A DNA stretch of 64,000 nucleotides from Ovis canadensis (taxonomy: Eukaryota; Chordata; Mammalia; Artiodactyla; Bovidae): assembly GCF_042477335.2 (NCBI RefSeq), contig NC_091727.1, positions 123,845,501 to 123,909,500 on the forward strand. The letters run 5' to 3'. How positions within the stretch are numbered: the stretch's first letter is position 1; each line of letters opens with the position of its first letter. Below the pieces are notes generated by a model. It did no database searches. It saw only the letters and a list, made by a program, of their open reading frames with translations, and was not told the origin of the DNA. The translations under genes were made by a program, and so were the position numbers. Shown piece after piece: positions 25,340 to 38,811 of this stretch.

Positions 25340-25368
25340 AGGGCCTATTCAGTGCCTGGCTATAGTAA

Positions 25369-25565
25369 AGTGAAAGAAAGTGAAAGTTGCTCAGTTGTGT
25401 CCGACTCTTTGCGACTCCGTGGACTATACATTCCATGGAATTCCCCAGGCCATGATACTAGAGTGGGTAACCCTTCCCTTCTCCAAGGGATCTTCCCAAC
25501 CCAGGGATCGAAACCAGGTCTCCGCATTGCAGGTAGATTCTTTACCAGCTGAGCCAGGGGGGAAG
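25369..25565 (-). mobile_element. Bov-tA SINE
   Basis: Reverse-complement Bov-tA (gttgctcagttgtgtccgactctttgcgac... to ...ttctttaccagctgagccagg). A 13-bp target-site duplication with one mismatch is at 25356-25368 (CTGGCTATAGTAA) and 25566-25578 (CTGGCTGTAGTAA). A 186-residue minus-strand ORF across this SINE is an artefact. Confidence 0.95.
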
Positions 25566-26481
25566 CTGGCTGTAGTAAGTGCTCAATAAATGTTTGTGGA
25601 AAATATGGTGCAATAAGTATTGTAATAGAGATGTGTCCAACGTCCAGCAAGGAGACTGAGAAGAGAGAATTAGTTTTCCACATTGAGCAGAGTTGGGGGC
25701 AAGGGGAAGAAGGAGATGGATTGGGAAAATTCTTCAAGGAGAAGATGGAGAGAGAGGAACTGCCGTCGTCTGAAAGCTCTGACTGAGCAGCCCAGAAAGA
25801 AATGCTTGCTGTGTCTGCTTTTGCTAAGCCAGGGGCATCTCTGTCCTGTTGCCTCCTCTGTCTTAAGACTGGATGACTTTTATGGTTGGATCTGCAAATA
25901 AACCTCCGTCTATAACACATTGACCATGTAAGACAGGTGCCACTTACTCATATAATATTAAACAAGACTGACCTTAAATGTGCCTCAAAACTGTGGTTGA
26001 AAATAGAGATACATACACAGACTCATTGGTCATGTGCACTTATTTCTATATAGCAAAATAGCCTTTAAAATATATTGAAGATTGGTTCTGAAAATTAACA
26101 GATTTATTTCTCAGAATGTACCATGTTGGGTCGCTGGAACTGAATGTTTTTGAGCTGTCAGATCTTTCCAAGGGCAAAAATGAAACATGATATAAGCCAT
26201 TACAGGCCATGAACCTGTTCTCACCCACCTGATGCTTTTACTAATTAGCTTCTTGGCTGAGTGGCAATTTGGGGCAAGTGCGTGCAAGCTGGATTCACAG
26301 GGGAACCCACATTCCACTCTGCCATTTCGCAAGCCACTAGGATACTACACTGGCTTCTTTCCCTCCCAGGAGTCCTGCTCTGCCCTGGTGGAAGAATGGG
26401 AGCAGAAGAACTTTTCATTAAATGAAGGAGAGATTTCATGGGGCTTTGGTGTTTTGTTAGTTTTATTTATTTATTTTTTTT

Positions 26482-26960
26482 TTTGGTGAGTTGTCTGAAA
26501 ACATTCATGTTCCTTGACCCATTAATTTCACTTCTGGGACTCTATTATTAGGGAACAATCCAAAATATTGAAAAAAGGCTAAATCACAAAGATGATCTTG
26601 TCACATTATTTAGCAGAAAGTGAAAAAGTAATTTAAATCTCTTAATAATTGGAGAATGGATTAGGGAATCTCGGTGCACTCATTTAGTAGACATTGAATT
26701 GTTTGTTAAGAAGTCTATGCCACAACATAGAGAAAGTGCTCATGATTAAGTGAAATGGAGGAGCCAAAATGATACCTATGTTAATATTTCATTGCTTTGT
26801 GAAAAATACGAAAACACATAGAAATAAACTATAGATAATATTTTATAATGCTAACAATGCTTGGGCTGAGGTGCTGGGATTATGAGTGTTTTTTTTTTTC
26901 TCTTTGTTATCAGTATTTTCATATTGTGCTTATATTATTATACTTGTAAAATAAAAATGG
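26482..26960 (+). mobile_element. Old L1 (L1M) 3' region
   Basis: The order 'gacccattaatttcacttctgggactc', 'ggagaatggattagg', 'gatgtgctgggattatgagtg' and a final 'tattatacttgtaaaataaaaa' follows the 3' part of old L1 elements. It is degenerate and non-coding. Confidence 0.75.
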
Positions 26961-27812
26961 GTAGTATGCCGCTGAAAACAGGAGATTGGTAAAGCTGGCA
27001 AGTTTCAGGTATATTCTTAACCTTTTCTCAGTTTATGCTCAATCTGATTCCATGGACTGCTTATACTTTTTCTGAGGCAAGAAGAAATGGGATGTGATGG
27101 TGTGATCTATTCCTCCCTTGGAATGGGTCTGTGTGGAGGGGAGTGGAGGGTGGTAGCATCAGGATTCTCCTTGTTAGTGTTTCACTGCTCATGTACTCTT
27201 TAGGGTTAATCACCTTTGTTGACTATTACCTTGTTCAAGTTGATTGTTTTAGAATCTGGAAGAGTAAAACTGCTACCAAATTGACCATGCCTTGAGTTAC
27301 CATTTGAGAAACAGTTAACTGACACTGATCCTAAGATTTGGAAATGCCAAGGACCCACTGTGATTCTTAAAATAAATTTCCAACCTAATCTAGATAGAAG
27401 TAGAGATAGGAGCAAAGAGGTGGGCCCAACTCATAACCTGTTCTTAAACTAGTGCTAGACTTAAGCCACAGTAAGTACCAAGTTGGTACGATGTTGACAA
27501 GACCTGAAACAGAGGCCTGGAAATATTGATCAGTGGAGATTCCTATTACTCTCCAACCTACCTGCATATCATGGCCTAAAGAGGAGAGATTTTGCCAGGT
27601 CCTTCTGCCATACCTCTGGCTAAATATATCCCTCTTATGTCTTTGAATTTTCCCTCCTCCCGTTAACATTTTACTTCCAGTGGACTTGGAAAATTGATGG
27701 TAGCATTAAGCCAGATTTATAATCTCTTAAAACCAGAGTCAATTCAATTTAATGAATATTTATTAAGAATCTTCAATGTACAAGCTAATATACTACATAA
27801 TATATTATAGTG

Positions 27813-28034
27813 CGAATGTGCATGCTAAGTCACTTCAGTCATGTCCAACTCTTTGTGACCCTATGGACTGTAGCCCGCCAGGCTCCTCTGTCCAAGGGAT
27901 TCTCCGGGCAAGAATCCTGGAGTGGGTTGCCATTTCCTTCTCCAGGGGATCTTCCTGACCCAGGATCAAGCCTCTCTTAGTGTCTCCTGCATTGGCAGGC
28001 AGGTTCTTTACCACTAGCACCACCTGGGAAGCCC
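27813..28034 (-). mobile_element. Bov-tA SINE
   Basis: Reverse-complement copy ending 'accacctgggaagcc'. A 13-bp target-site duplication with one mismatch lies at 27800-27812 (ATATATTATAGTG) and 28035-28047 (ATATATTGTAGTG). Confidence 0.95.
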
Positions 28035-28047
28035 ATATATTGTAGTG

Positions 28048-28195
28048 GAAGAGCTGTTACCCTAGGAATAATAAAACCTGCATTCTGGCCCTGGCTCTGA
28101 TCACTTTTAAGCTCTGACATCTTCATCTTTAGAAAGAGAGGGTTAGACTTCCAGATGGTCTTCCAAGAGTCTTTCTAGTTCTGGCCTTCACTTAT
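28048..28195 (+). repeat. MIR SINE fragment
   Basis: The order 'cattctggccctggctctgatcacttttaagctctgacatcttcatctttag' matches the MIR 5' and central part. Confidence 0.6.
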
Positions 28196-28295
28196 TTAAG
28201 GGTGTGGGCATAGAAGATTTGAGTTGCAAATAAAAGGTTTAAAAAAAAACTTTCTTCATAAAATAACTGTACTATGCTAGAAAAAGACCCACTTT

Positions 28296-28570
28296 GAAAT
28301 AGTAATAGTAATAGCTAACTTTTATTGAGCCTTTACAATGTACTGGGCTCTGGGCTTAGCACTTTACATAGATTACTTCCCTTAATCTTTATAACAACCA
28401 TATGAGGTATGAGCACCATTAGCCCTATTTTGCAGATGATGAAATTGAGACTTGGGGAGACTGAGAGACATGGGTGAGGTCAGTTGGTAAACCATAGATC
28501 GAGGATTTGGATTTGGGCAGTGTGATTCTGGACCCAGGCTCTTAATCATGATATTTATACTGCCTGCCCA
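28296..28570 (+). repeat. MIR SINE (long copy)
   Basis: The order 'atagctaacttttattgagcctttacaatgtactgggctctgggcttagcactttacatag' then 'ttgcagatgatgaaattgagacttggggagactg' and 'ggatttggatttgggcagtg' is a near-complete MIR-type element. Confidence 0.82.
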
Positions 28571-30624
28571 TTACCCACTGAAAGTTTTAGGGATAACCTG
28601 CAAAGGGACCATTGTTTCTTACCTGCCAAAGGAAGCAAATTAGTAGCTTGCATTTCAAGAGCCTTGGGAAAGGCATTCTCTAGAACACTTCAGGCCACAA
28701 TATGGACCAACGTGAGAGGACATGAGAGAATTCAATGGCTTGTGTGGCATCTTTATGTGGGAGGTTGTGTGTCTGTGTGTGTGTTATGCACAAATACATG
28801 CACACAGGTATGGGGAAAACTTTGAACTGGCTTCCTTCCATTTAGCTGGAAGTAAAATGGTATGAAACAAGTTGACCAAGATTTAGCAGAGAAACAGGTT
28901 CCCTAGACTCAGCTTCTTCATCCTGGTTGGTAGAGTGAGGGATGAGGGCAGAATCGGAGGAGGAGGTAGAAGGGATAGAAAGAAGATCTTATAGGCAGAT
29001 TTCAAAATTTATGTGAAGGGTTGGAATTTGGTGTGTCCTGGCCACGTTGATTTTCTGGGACTTAGCTTGGGAAACACCTTGGTGGTTTCATTTTGGCTCA
29101 CTCTCTCAGGTACACTGGGAGTGGCCGATGACTGCAAATGCAGTGAGAACTTAGCTGGGCCTTGCTGCCCTGTTGTTGTTACAAAAGAGTTGAATATATA
29201 GATTCAAATTGCATTTTTAAAGAGAGAACCACGGAAATCCTTTCCTCCCCTATCAAATATCCTCAGGGACAGTCTGTTTGTACAGGAGAAACAAGGTTAT
29301 TTTATTGATTGAAGATGATATCAGACCCTTGGCAGTGGCATGATTAAAGCTGAGGGCAGATAAAAGTTTGCAAAGTTCACACTATTTTAGTTCTTGCGCA
29401 TGAGACAAGGAATCTTCCTATCTTTTCTCTAATAAAAAAATGGAGTAGTGTTTTCCTTCTTATGTGACTCTGAACATGTAGATGAATATAAGTTTTGTAG
29501 GGGAAAAAAATCAGTAAACTGGAAAGGAATCAGCAAAGCTTTTTTCTTAGACTGATTTCTTTTCCTCTTTTAAACAGAAACAAAAAGGCCAGGGGGCGGG
29601 GTGCTGGGAAGGGACAGTCTGTCTAGTTGACACAAAGTGATTTGGGTTTTGAAAAGGATATGGAGGAGAAGGGACAAAATTGAAGGAAGAGAGCAAGATG
29701 TTGGATAAGTTTTCTTGGTGAGGAACTGGGTGTTAGGAGCAAGCCAGGCAAAATCAGCATGAAGACTCTAAATAGTCCTGGAAAAGAGTCGTGGTGGTTT
29801 CTCACCAGGGGCTCAAGTTTAAAACCCTGTTTTCTGTGTGTTTCGTTTGGAAAAAAAAAAAAAAGACAACTGTTTTGTTCAAAGTTGGGCAATAGAAACA
29901 CAGCAGTTATTTACCATTGCTCTGTTAGCAGTCCAGCATTGATTCCAATTAAAAGTTGTTCCTCTGCTTTTGAAATTAGGGGAGACACCCTAAAACAATT
30001 ACCTTGCATAATTTTGCTTTTTGATTGTCATTATATATTGGACCAAGACAAGATGGAAAGACAAATATCCGTGTTTGTTCACTCTATATCTGTTCTCTTT
30101 ATTTTTGGCAACATTGCAAGGAAATAATGTTAAATTAATCACTGTGCGGTTTTGTAGATTTTTTTTTTTCCAACTTGGATGTTTTGGACATGCTCCCAAA
30201 GCACAGGGACGCGGGTGTGCTTCCTTTGCATTGCTTTGCTCCTCAAATGGCGTCCCTGGTGCAGATTAAAGGCTTTCCTTTAAGTGATATGAGTGAGTCA
30301 TGGCTAGTCCAGGGCAGAAAATAGGAATGTAGATCATGTGCCTCTCACCTCAACCCCTCAGTTTCATAACCATTTTGGTTGGACCTGCAGGGCTTTTTGC
30401 TGAGGGTCAAAGGAGTCATTCGAAGTGAGGGCTCTCAAATCGATATCTGGTGGGCATTTGCATCTAGTCTCTATAATGTGAGTCTAGTAGTTTCCTTGCG
30501 TGGAGACACTGGGGCACTGAGAAAGCAAGTGGAGCCATCTTCTCAGAGAAGAGTTGCTGCTGTGTGTGGAGAAGGGCCATCACTTTTGCTACTCTAGTAA
30601 GAATGGATGGACTGGTGATCAGAT

Positions 30625-30740
30625 TGTAAGCTCTGTGAGGGCAGGAACTATATATTGTGTGTCATTTCTGTCCCTCATTGTGTCTAGTGTGAGGCTGGCA
30701 AATATCTGGAATAGCCAGGATGCAACAAATACTTAATGGC
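30625..30740 (+). repeat. L2 LINE 3' end
   Basis: The sequence 'gattgtaagctctgtgagggcaggaactatatattgtgtg...caacaaatacttaatgg' is the L2 terminal signature. Confidence 0.7.
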
Positions 30741-30974
30741 TTGGTTGACAAGAAGTTGGGATTTTCTTCTGGCCCTCTGAGCCTGTAGCTGTTAATCGGG
30801 AGCTTCACCAAGTGTTCTTTTTTTACTAAAATCTACTTTCTGATGACTGCTTTCCCTTCTGGGATGTGGGCCAATGAGCCCCACTTACCTCCCCTGCTAT
30901 TGATAGCAGTTTAAAGGTCGCACTCTCAAGGTGATGGCAGTTACAGCTTTTGTCATCACCTACCATTCCAACTC

Positions 30975-31168
30975 CATGGTTGCTCAGCCGGTAAAGAATC
31001 TGCCTGCAATGCAGGAGACCTGGGTTCGATCCCTGGGTTGGGAAGATCCCCTGGAGAAGGAAATAGCAACCCACTCCAGTATTCTTGCCTGGAAAATCCT
31101 ATGGACAGAGAAGCCTGTGGGCTACAGTCCATGGTGTCGCAAGAGTCAGACATGACTTAGTGCCTAAA
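30975..31168 (+). mobile_element. Bov-tA SINE with 15-bp perfect target-site duplication
   Basis: A tRNA-like head ('ggttgctcagccggtaaagaatctgcctgcaatgcagg') and BovA body. The perfect 15-bp duplication CTACCATTCCAACTC at 30960-30974 and 31169-31183 is the longest exact one in the window, which suggests a relatively young insertion. Confidence 0.96.
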
Positions 31169-32528
31169 CTACCATTCCAACTCAGAATGGGAGCAATAGC
31201 TCCTGAGGGCTGTGAGGCTATGACAGAGCCATCTTGCACATTTCTATCTCCAGGAGACTGGCTGGCCTCCTGAATACAGCCACCAGAGTGAGATTGCCTT
31301 TTGTCCTTGTGGAAATGGACTCTGCCACTCACATAAAAGGCAAAAAAATTAAAAAAAAAAAATGGGAGGAGAAGTCATCCCCTTGGAAGAACTGGTTTGG
31401 TTAACTGTTGGCCATTGGTGGCAAAATAGAAACGACATTTTTGTTTCTCCCCCTCCCCCTCCTGACCATTTCAGAGTGACCAGTGGTTGGACTCTTGGCG
31501 ACGCTTACCCTGAACCTGAGTGTTAGGGCAGAGGGAATCTACTGTTGCGGTTTCTGGAGCTGCTCATAAGCAAGAATTCCCTATCCTGAGCAAGGCTTTA
31601 AGCCTAAAAGAAAGCAGAAATAGGTATGGACCATCAGTGTGCGTGGGTGCCAGTGTGTGTGTGTGAACCTGTGTGTGTACGGGGTGGGGTGGGTGTGGGG
31701 TGGGAGGGGGTGGTGTGCTCTCTAGAGTCTGGGGCAGCTCACTGTCTGGATCTCCCTGCCTTGCAGGAGGGGTTTCTGAGTGGTGTTGTTTTAACCATAC
31801 ACACTCCCATTTCTATTTTTCTTTTGACAGAGGAGAAGTAATTTGGTAATCATCTTTCCAGTTTAAGGCACCAAGAGAGATTTATGTTATACTTGTCAGC
31901 CTAATAGAAAATATCAGTCTGACAGTTGAAATACAGGAATCCCTGAGGGTCATTAGCAGGGAGGGAAAGGGGACTTAAGGGCAGGTTGCTCAGCCCCTTG
32001 GTATATGCTTTCCCCAAGAATCTGATGAATGGGATTTAAAGGGGGCCTCTGGAAGGTTAACTGTGGAGTCAAACTGCTCAATAGAACAATTAGAAACCAG
32101 GTAGCAGTAATCAGAAAAGTTGAAAAGGAAGGGGGACGACCTTTCTCCAGCTACCACACACATCTTCTGGGTCAGTCCCTGTAAGATTGAAGGCAAAGGG
32201 GATCATGTTTCCAGAGACACTGGAAACTATTTCATATCATAGAAATCAGGACCTGGAAGCCAGGAGTCCAAAGTTCTCCTCTAGGAACCTGAGGCTCAGG
32301 TTGACCTAACTGTGACTTGGCGTGACATCATGTCCATTCTCCAACACTACTTAAGATCCTTGGGGTGAAAGTTTTCACTACTAAAGCTTAGTATCAAATT
32401 GCAGGACTTAACATGACAGACAGATTCTGTCCCAAGATTTAATGAGCTTCTAATGAATTTGTGGATACTATACTACTATCAGAGGCACATTTCAAATGAA
32501 AGAGGGCTTCCCCTTTAAACTCCTCGTA

Positions 32529-32548
32529 CCCAACAACAACAACAACAA
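32529..32548 (+). repeat. Short (CAA)n tract
   Basis: About six caa/aac units of simple sequence. Confidence 0.85.
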
Positions 32549-33216
32549 ATGCTCAATGACTATTCCTGGATGGCTGAAAGAGAAATTTTGTCAATAACAG
32601 TTATCCCAAGCTCTTCTCTTATTAAGCCAAGGAGCATCCAAAATGGACAATACAAAAAAGGATTAAAAAAAATGTTTCAGGGTTTTATGAGATCAGAGAA
32701 AAAGATTTGCATCAAGCAGAGATCATTTCTATCTGGTACAACCAAGCTCTCTCATCACTTTTTATTTATCTTAATTATCATTTGACATTTTGTAGCTCCC
32801 TCCACATGCTGAAATGTTTTACAGATCCTGCCTATGGGGTAATTTCCTGCCCCTGCTGCCACAACCTTAGGAGTTGAATTTTTCATTTCAATAGAATACA
32901 GAGAGATGAACTTGATAAGGGCCTAGGAAAATTGCACTCTCTGACAACCTCACTTGACTGCTTCAGGTTTCCCCAGTGCTTTTAGGAGTTAAGAGTGAAT
33001 ACTTAACCCAGGCTAAAAGTAAAAGAGGAAACAGAGGGCTCGTATGCCTCCAAGTTCCTCCTCATGTTAATGCTAGAGCCAAAAGTGGTCAACAAATTAA
33101 CTGATTAATTCTGGATTCAGTTCTCTACTTGATCTCTGCAGAGAAATCCTCACCCCCCCCAAATACTCATTTTCTCCCCCTTTAGAGGACTGATTTATCC
33201 ATCAACTGGGTGTTAA

Positions 33217-34173
<957 letters not shown>

Positions 34174-36192
34174 TAAGACAGTTCCCTTTCTGTCATTCCC
34201 TGACCTCACCCCAACCAGCTTCTGCTGTGTGTCAGGAACCTTAAGGGAAGTAATGGGCAGGCATTTGGTGTAACAAACTCTGCAATGCATGGCTGACCCT
34301 CGGATTAGTAAATGTCCTGCCAACCTGAACATGTACCCTTCTTCAGACATCATTAGTCCTGTAATTAACATACCCTTGACTTTATAGGTTGAGCATGGCC
34401 TCAACTGCCTAGTGGCTGAACAGGAGCACAAGTCTTGATTTCAGTAGCATTTCACTGTCCAGTCTCCTGGGAGATTGAAGGAAGAGGCAGTGTTCCTCTT
34501 CTTGTGTGTTATTAAGCCCTCTGAGGGCAAGTAAATTATCTTGCACCTGAGTCTGGAATATCCTATCACTTTCATTTATTCTCTTCTACAAAATTATTTT
34601 CACTAATTTCTGCAAACAAATCTTTCTGCAGAATTACCATGATTCGCTCAGACACTAAACAAGCATCTGGATATTATTGCTGGGAGAACTCTGTATGTGC
34701 AGGTTCAGCATGTGACTAGCCTTGTACTTCCTTGCAGTTCACGAAGTCTGGGCTGCTTAATCTTCTGTAGTGAGTTTAGTAGTTGCTGGTGATGTTTTTA
34801 AACATCTAAGTTAAATTCACCTCATATTGTATAGAAGTTTTGGTCAAATGCTAAAATGCAGAAGAAAAAAAAAATATTCCCATGGCTTCTGTACAACTTG
34901 CCATTAGTTCAGGAGGACTGTTCTGAATATTCATTAATCCCTAAATATAGTTCTGAATTATTCAGGGGCCTGTTGACTTATTGGTGTATCAACTAGACCT
35001 TATGATTCCTTGATTCTGTTCATTGTTCCTACTGGGGCCATGTCTCCAGTCAGGAGTATTTCAGCATATGGGTTACAGAGGGAAGGTTTCAGGGTTGGAC
35101 AAAAATGATGTCAGTTATATGTGGTATTCCTGCCTGATTACCATGGGTAATTATGGGTGGCTTTTTTCCATAGGCAGCCCCCAGATGAGGCCTATGCTCT
35201 CTTTGATGTCTAACTTTTTGTCTCCTGTCCCCTCTTACTCATTTGGGAAAGTCTCTTGGCTTGAAGTATAGTGGGTGACTCAGGAGAGAAAGAAGGCAGT
35301 CAAGGGGTGGAGTAGGGTGAAGGTAAGAGAATGCACCTGGCATTTCCTGGTATTTTACTTTTTTCACCTTCAGGTCCTGTTTTTTAGCCAGAGGCAATTC
35401 ACTTTGGGCTCCACCTCTAACTTTGCTAGTTTAGGATTTTTTTTTTTTTTTCCCTTAACTCAGGTTGATTTCCTAACCCTTTTCAACCTCTGCTGTGCAG
35501 CTTTCAAAGGGCAGGAGCCTAACTTCTGATAAGTGGCTTGGAACAGGAAATGGGGTAAGGGACAGGGCCCTTCCGGTTTAAATGAGCAAGAATCCGATTC
35601 CCATCTGCCCAGTGAAAGACCCGGGGAGGGGTTGGTCCATTGGACTGCTTAGCTTAGTGGAGACCCATGCAAGCCAGCAACATGTCAGTGAAGCTGGGGG
35701 ATTTTGTTTTTCTCTTCTCATCAGCATGGAAGAGTCTAGGGGGACTCCCTCCTGTATGTGGATGGGATGTGTGTGTATTGCCTTGTGGGAGGGGAATGTG
35801 TTGGCCGGGGTGTGGAGCAGAATCCAAGACCCGCTTAGCACATGGCCCGCCTTCCCAGGAAAGCTATTTTCAGAACTCATTCAGGAGTATTGTTTGCGAT
35901 CTGAAATGACTCCCACAGTGTTTGAAGCTAGATGGAAAAGCCCTTTGATCTGCCTAAATAAATACTAAGGAGCCCAAAGAGGGTTTTTTTTTTTTTTCCT
36001 CCATACTGATTAAACCGCCAGAGAAACTTAGTTGCATATATTTAACCGGAAGAGATTTGTATTTTCTCCTCCCTCCTATGTTATCTATGGATCTCTTGCT
36101 CTGCTCCCCAAAGCAGTAGAGCCCACGCTGATTATCTTCTCTTGAGCAGTATTTTAACACACAGGTTTGAGGAAATAGTTTTGTGTTTTTTT

Positions 36193-36238
36193 CTCTATGG
36201 GAGAGAAATTTTTTTTTCCCCCTCTATGGGAGAGAAAT
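36193..36238 (+). repeat. 17-bp direct repeat flanking a T/C tract
   Basis: CTCTATGGGAGAGAAAT occurs at 36193-36209 and 36222-36238, separated by a 12-nt T-and-C tract. It is either a slippage duplication or the footprint of a minimal oligo(T) retroinsertion. Confidence 0.9.
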
Positions 36239-36262
36239 AGGGTGCTTGATATACTCAATGAA

Positions 36263-36466
36263 TGTGCCTGCATGCTCAGTTGTGTCCGACTCTTTGCAAT
36301 TCCATGGACTGTAGCCCGCCAGACTCCTCTGTCCATGGAATTCTCCAGGCAAGAATACTGGGGGGTTGCCATTCCCTTCTCCAGAGGATCCCTCTTACCC
36401 AGGGATTGAACCTACACCTCCTGCATTGCAGGCAGATTCCTTACCACTGAGTTACCTGGAAAGCCC
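36263..36466 (-). mobile_element. Bov-tA SINE
   Basis: Reverse-complement copy from 'tgcctgcatgctcagttgtgtccgac' to 'gagttacctggaaagcc'. A 12-bp target-site duplication with one mismatch is at 36251-36262 (ATACTCAATGAA) and 36467-36478 (ATGCTCAATGAA). Confidence 0.94.
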
Positions 36467-36852
36467 ATGCTCAATGAAAAGTCAAGCCTAAAACAGTCCT
36501 AATCAGAAGATGCTCTTTGTGAGTTTTGGGTCTGCAGCAGACAAACTGGCAATAAAATTTTTGCAGAGCCTGAGGTGAGGGTGTGGCACATGTTGACGAA
36601 TGCCTGCCAAGGGGAGGACCTTGAATGGCTTTCCATAAATGTACCATTTTAGGTGAAGGCATGTTTTTCCTCCTTTATTTCCTTTAAACCAACTAGCTAG
36701 ACAGTTTGTGAGTACCTTTCCAAGTAACTGCTGCTAGTACCAAACAATTAGAAGACAAAATACTTAGTTCTTAATCCACAAATTACAGATCAAGATTCAG
36801 AGCAAGCTCTTTGAGCAAATTGTTGTCCAAAAAAACCTTTGTTGACCTTCAG

Positions 36853-36980
36853 AAGTGAAGTGAAGACGCTCAGTTGTGTCTGACTCTTTGCGACCCCATG
36901 GACTGTAGCCCACCAGGCTCCTCCATCCATGGGATTTTCCAGGCAAGAGTACTGGAGTGGGTTGCCATTTTCTTTTTCAG
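36853..36980 (-). mobile_element. BovA monomer fragment
   Basis: Reverse-complement BovA (gctcagttgtgtctgactctttgcgacccc... to ...gtgggttgccattttctttttcag). The tRNA-like part is missing. Confidence 0.88.
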
Positions 36981-38730
36981 AGGTGCTGTGAAATGCTAGA
37001 GATTTGCTGTTAAGATGAACACAGTGTTATAAACAGTCTTTTTTATTACTTCATTTTCCCTATGCCCTCCTCCCCACTTAAAAAATAAATATCCTGAATG
37101 CCCTGAACTCCAGATGGGAAACAAGGCCAGGCCATCTGAAGAATTAAAAGTTTGTTGAATCTTTGTCTAAGTGCTGAGCCTTTTCTGCAGCCGGGGTTTA
37201 TGCATTTATCAACTGCTTTTAAAAATCAAATCCTTTCTGTTTGTAAAGCAGCCACCTCCTTTCAGTTGTTGACATCGTGCCCAGATCTGAGGTTTCTTGA
37301 AATCCTTGTTTAGTGGAATCTAAGGGTGACCTAACTCTGTAGCTTAGAGCGGAGTTGGTTGTGCAAGAGAAACAATCAGGAATTTGCAGCTCTCTCCAGG
37401 CTTCAGAGAGTGACCATCACAGAGCCTGGGAAAGGCAGTTTCTGTGGGGAGAATAAATTGGGTTCCAGGCTGTTGGCACCTGATCTGGTGAGAGGGTGTA
37501 TGGGGGAGCATGCATACGTGTAGGCTAGGACTGTCTTGCGTGCATTGGGGGCTGGGGTGGGGGGTTGGGGTGACATGTGTCTGGGAAGAGTAGGGGCTCC
37601 AGTCAGTGAGGGGGCAGGGTATAAGTTGCAGTGTCAACTCGATTGCTTTCCGTTTGTGTCCTCACAAGCTGTCTCTGGGTGGGACTTTTCCCTGGCTTCG
37701 GGGAAATGCTGATTTTGGTCCCTGGCTTCTGTCCCGCATGTCTGTCAGGTCTTCTTTTCCACAGAGAACCGGAGGCCCAGGTTGTCTTAGGAAGGAGAAG
37801 GACAAAGGGAGGGAAGGGGCAGGGAGGCAGGTCAGGGCTTCCATGGGATCATGTGATTCTGTTGTCTGCACGCGCCTTGTTGTTCCTGGTTAATATGTCA
37901 GTGGAAGGAGCTGGGGAGAGTGTCACTCACCCAGCTGACACCCTTATTACCATTATTACAATTACTCTATCTTGAGTGTAGGTTTGCTTCCTCTGACATT
38001 TCCCCCAGCTCTCTCCCACACCCGCCGTTCCTCAGTCCCCTTCTCTCAGGGGGGAATTCACACAAGCATTAATACTGTTCTGCTTTTTCATGGTGGGCGG
38101 ATGCTGAGATCCAGATGGAGTTCGTTGGCTGGAGGGCTTTCTCTTCTTTTACGACTGCCCAAGCCTTGCTTCGTGTTTGCAAACCTGCCAGGGTCGGACT
38201 GCCTCAGTTTTCCCAACATCATGGTGCACGGAAATCTGCTTCCTTTTCCAGCCTGGGAAATGTGAAAGGCAGCTGCCGCTTCTCCATTTATCTCTAGGCA
38301 CAGCCCACAGTCGTGGCCATGGCCACTGCCATTCTGGGCTTATCCAACTCTGGAGCCTCCTTCCAGGCACGTGTGGTCACCCTTTCCACAAGGCCCCTGC
38401 AAGGCCATGTTCTGTCCAGGGCATGGGGAGGCCTTTCGGTCTACAGGTGGGAGAGAGGTCAGTGGCTGGTCTGTTTGAGAGAGAGGTCTAGGTTGCTGGT
38501 AGGACCCAGGGGAGCTGAGGGGAGGAAGCCCAGTTCACAGCTGGGCATTCAGTCTTTAAAAGAGAACACCTCCCAGGCCTTGGGTTTACACATCCTGGCA
38601 ATGAGGATGAACGTTAATATTGTCATTTTCCCCTTAAAATTTGAGGACTGGATTAGAGAACATGAAATTTCAGCCCCTCTTTTCTGCCTGAGACATAAGC
38701 CCTAACAGATCCCAGGATGCCATAGTTTAA

Positions 38731-38811
38731 CTCGGGTTGGCCAAAAAGTTCATTCAGGCTTTTCTGTAAGATGTTTTGAAAAACTCAAATGAACTTTTTG
38801 GCCAACCCAAT
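38731..38811 (+). mobile_element. Mariner-derived MITE, near-palindromic hairpin
   Basis: The arm at 38734-38763 (GGGTTGGCCAAAAAGTTCAT...) is the inverted repeat of 38779-38808 (...AACTTTTTGGCCAACCC), with about 26 of 30 positions complementary and a loop of about 15 nt. The ends GGGTTGGCCAAAAAGTTC are the terminal repeats of the ruminant mariner family that spread as short palindromic elements. It lies in the sense strand of AMOT intron 2, so the pre-mRNA can fold into a hairpin. Confidence 0.9.

Larger units (their letters stand above)
24985..25610 (+). repeat. L2-like 3' end split by two ruminant SINEs
   Basis: An L2/MIR-type terminus, 'actgggaactccttgaggactagactcc...agggcctattcagtgcctggctatagtaagtgctcaataaatgtttg', is interrupted first by Bov-A2 (25072-25339) and then by Bov-tA (25369-25565). 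Removing both restores one continuous old element. Confidence 0.75.

Noticed and set aside
25360..25920. 186-codon minus-strand ORF
   Set aside because: It reads through an antisense Bov-tA and unique flanking DNA; no known domain, no splice or promoter context.
37606..38705. Overlapping ORFs of 95-130 codons in intron 2
   Set aside because: Three frames and both strands are open over the same GC-rich stretch, with no recognisable domain; considered only as a possible promoter interval.
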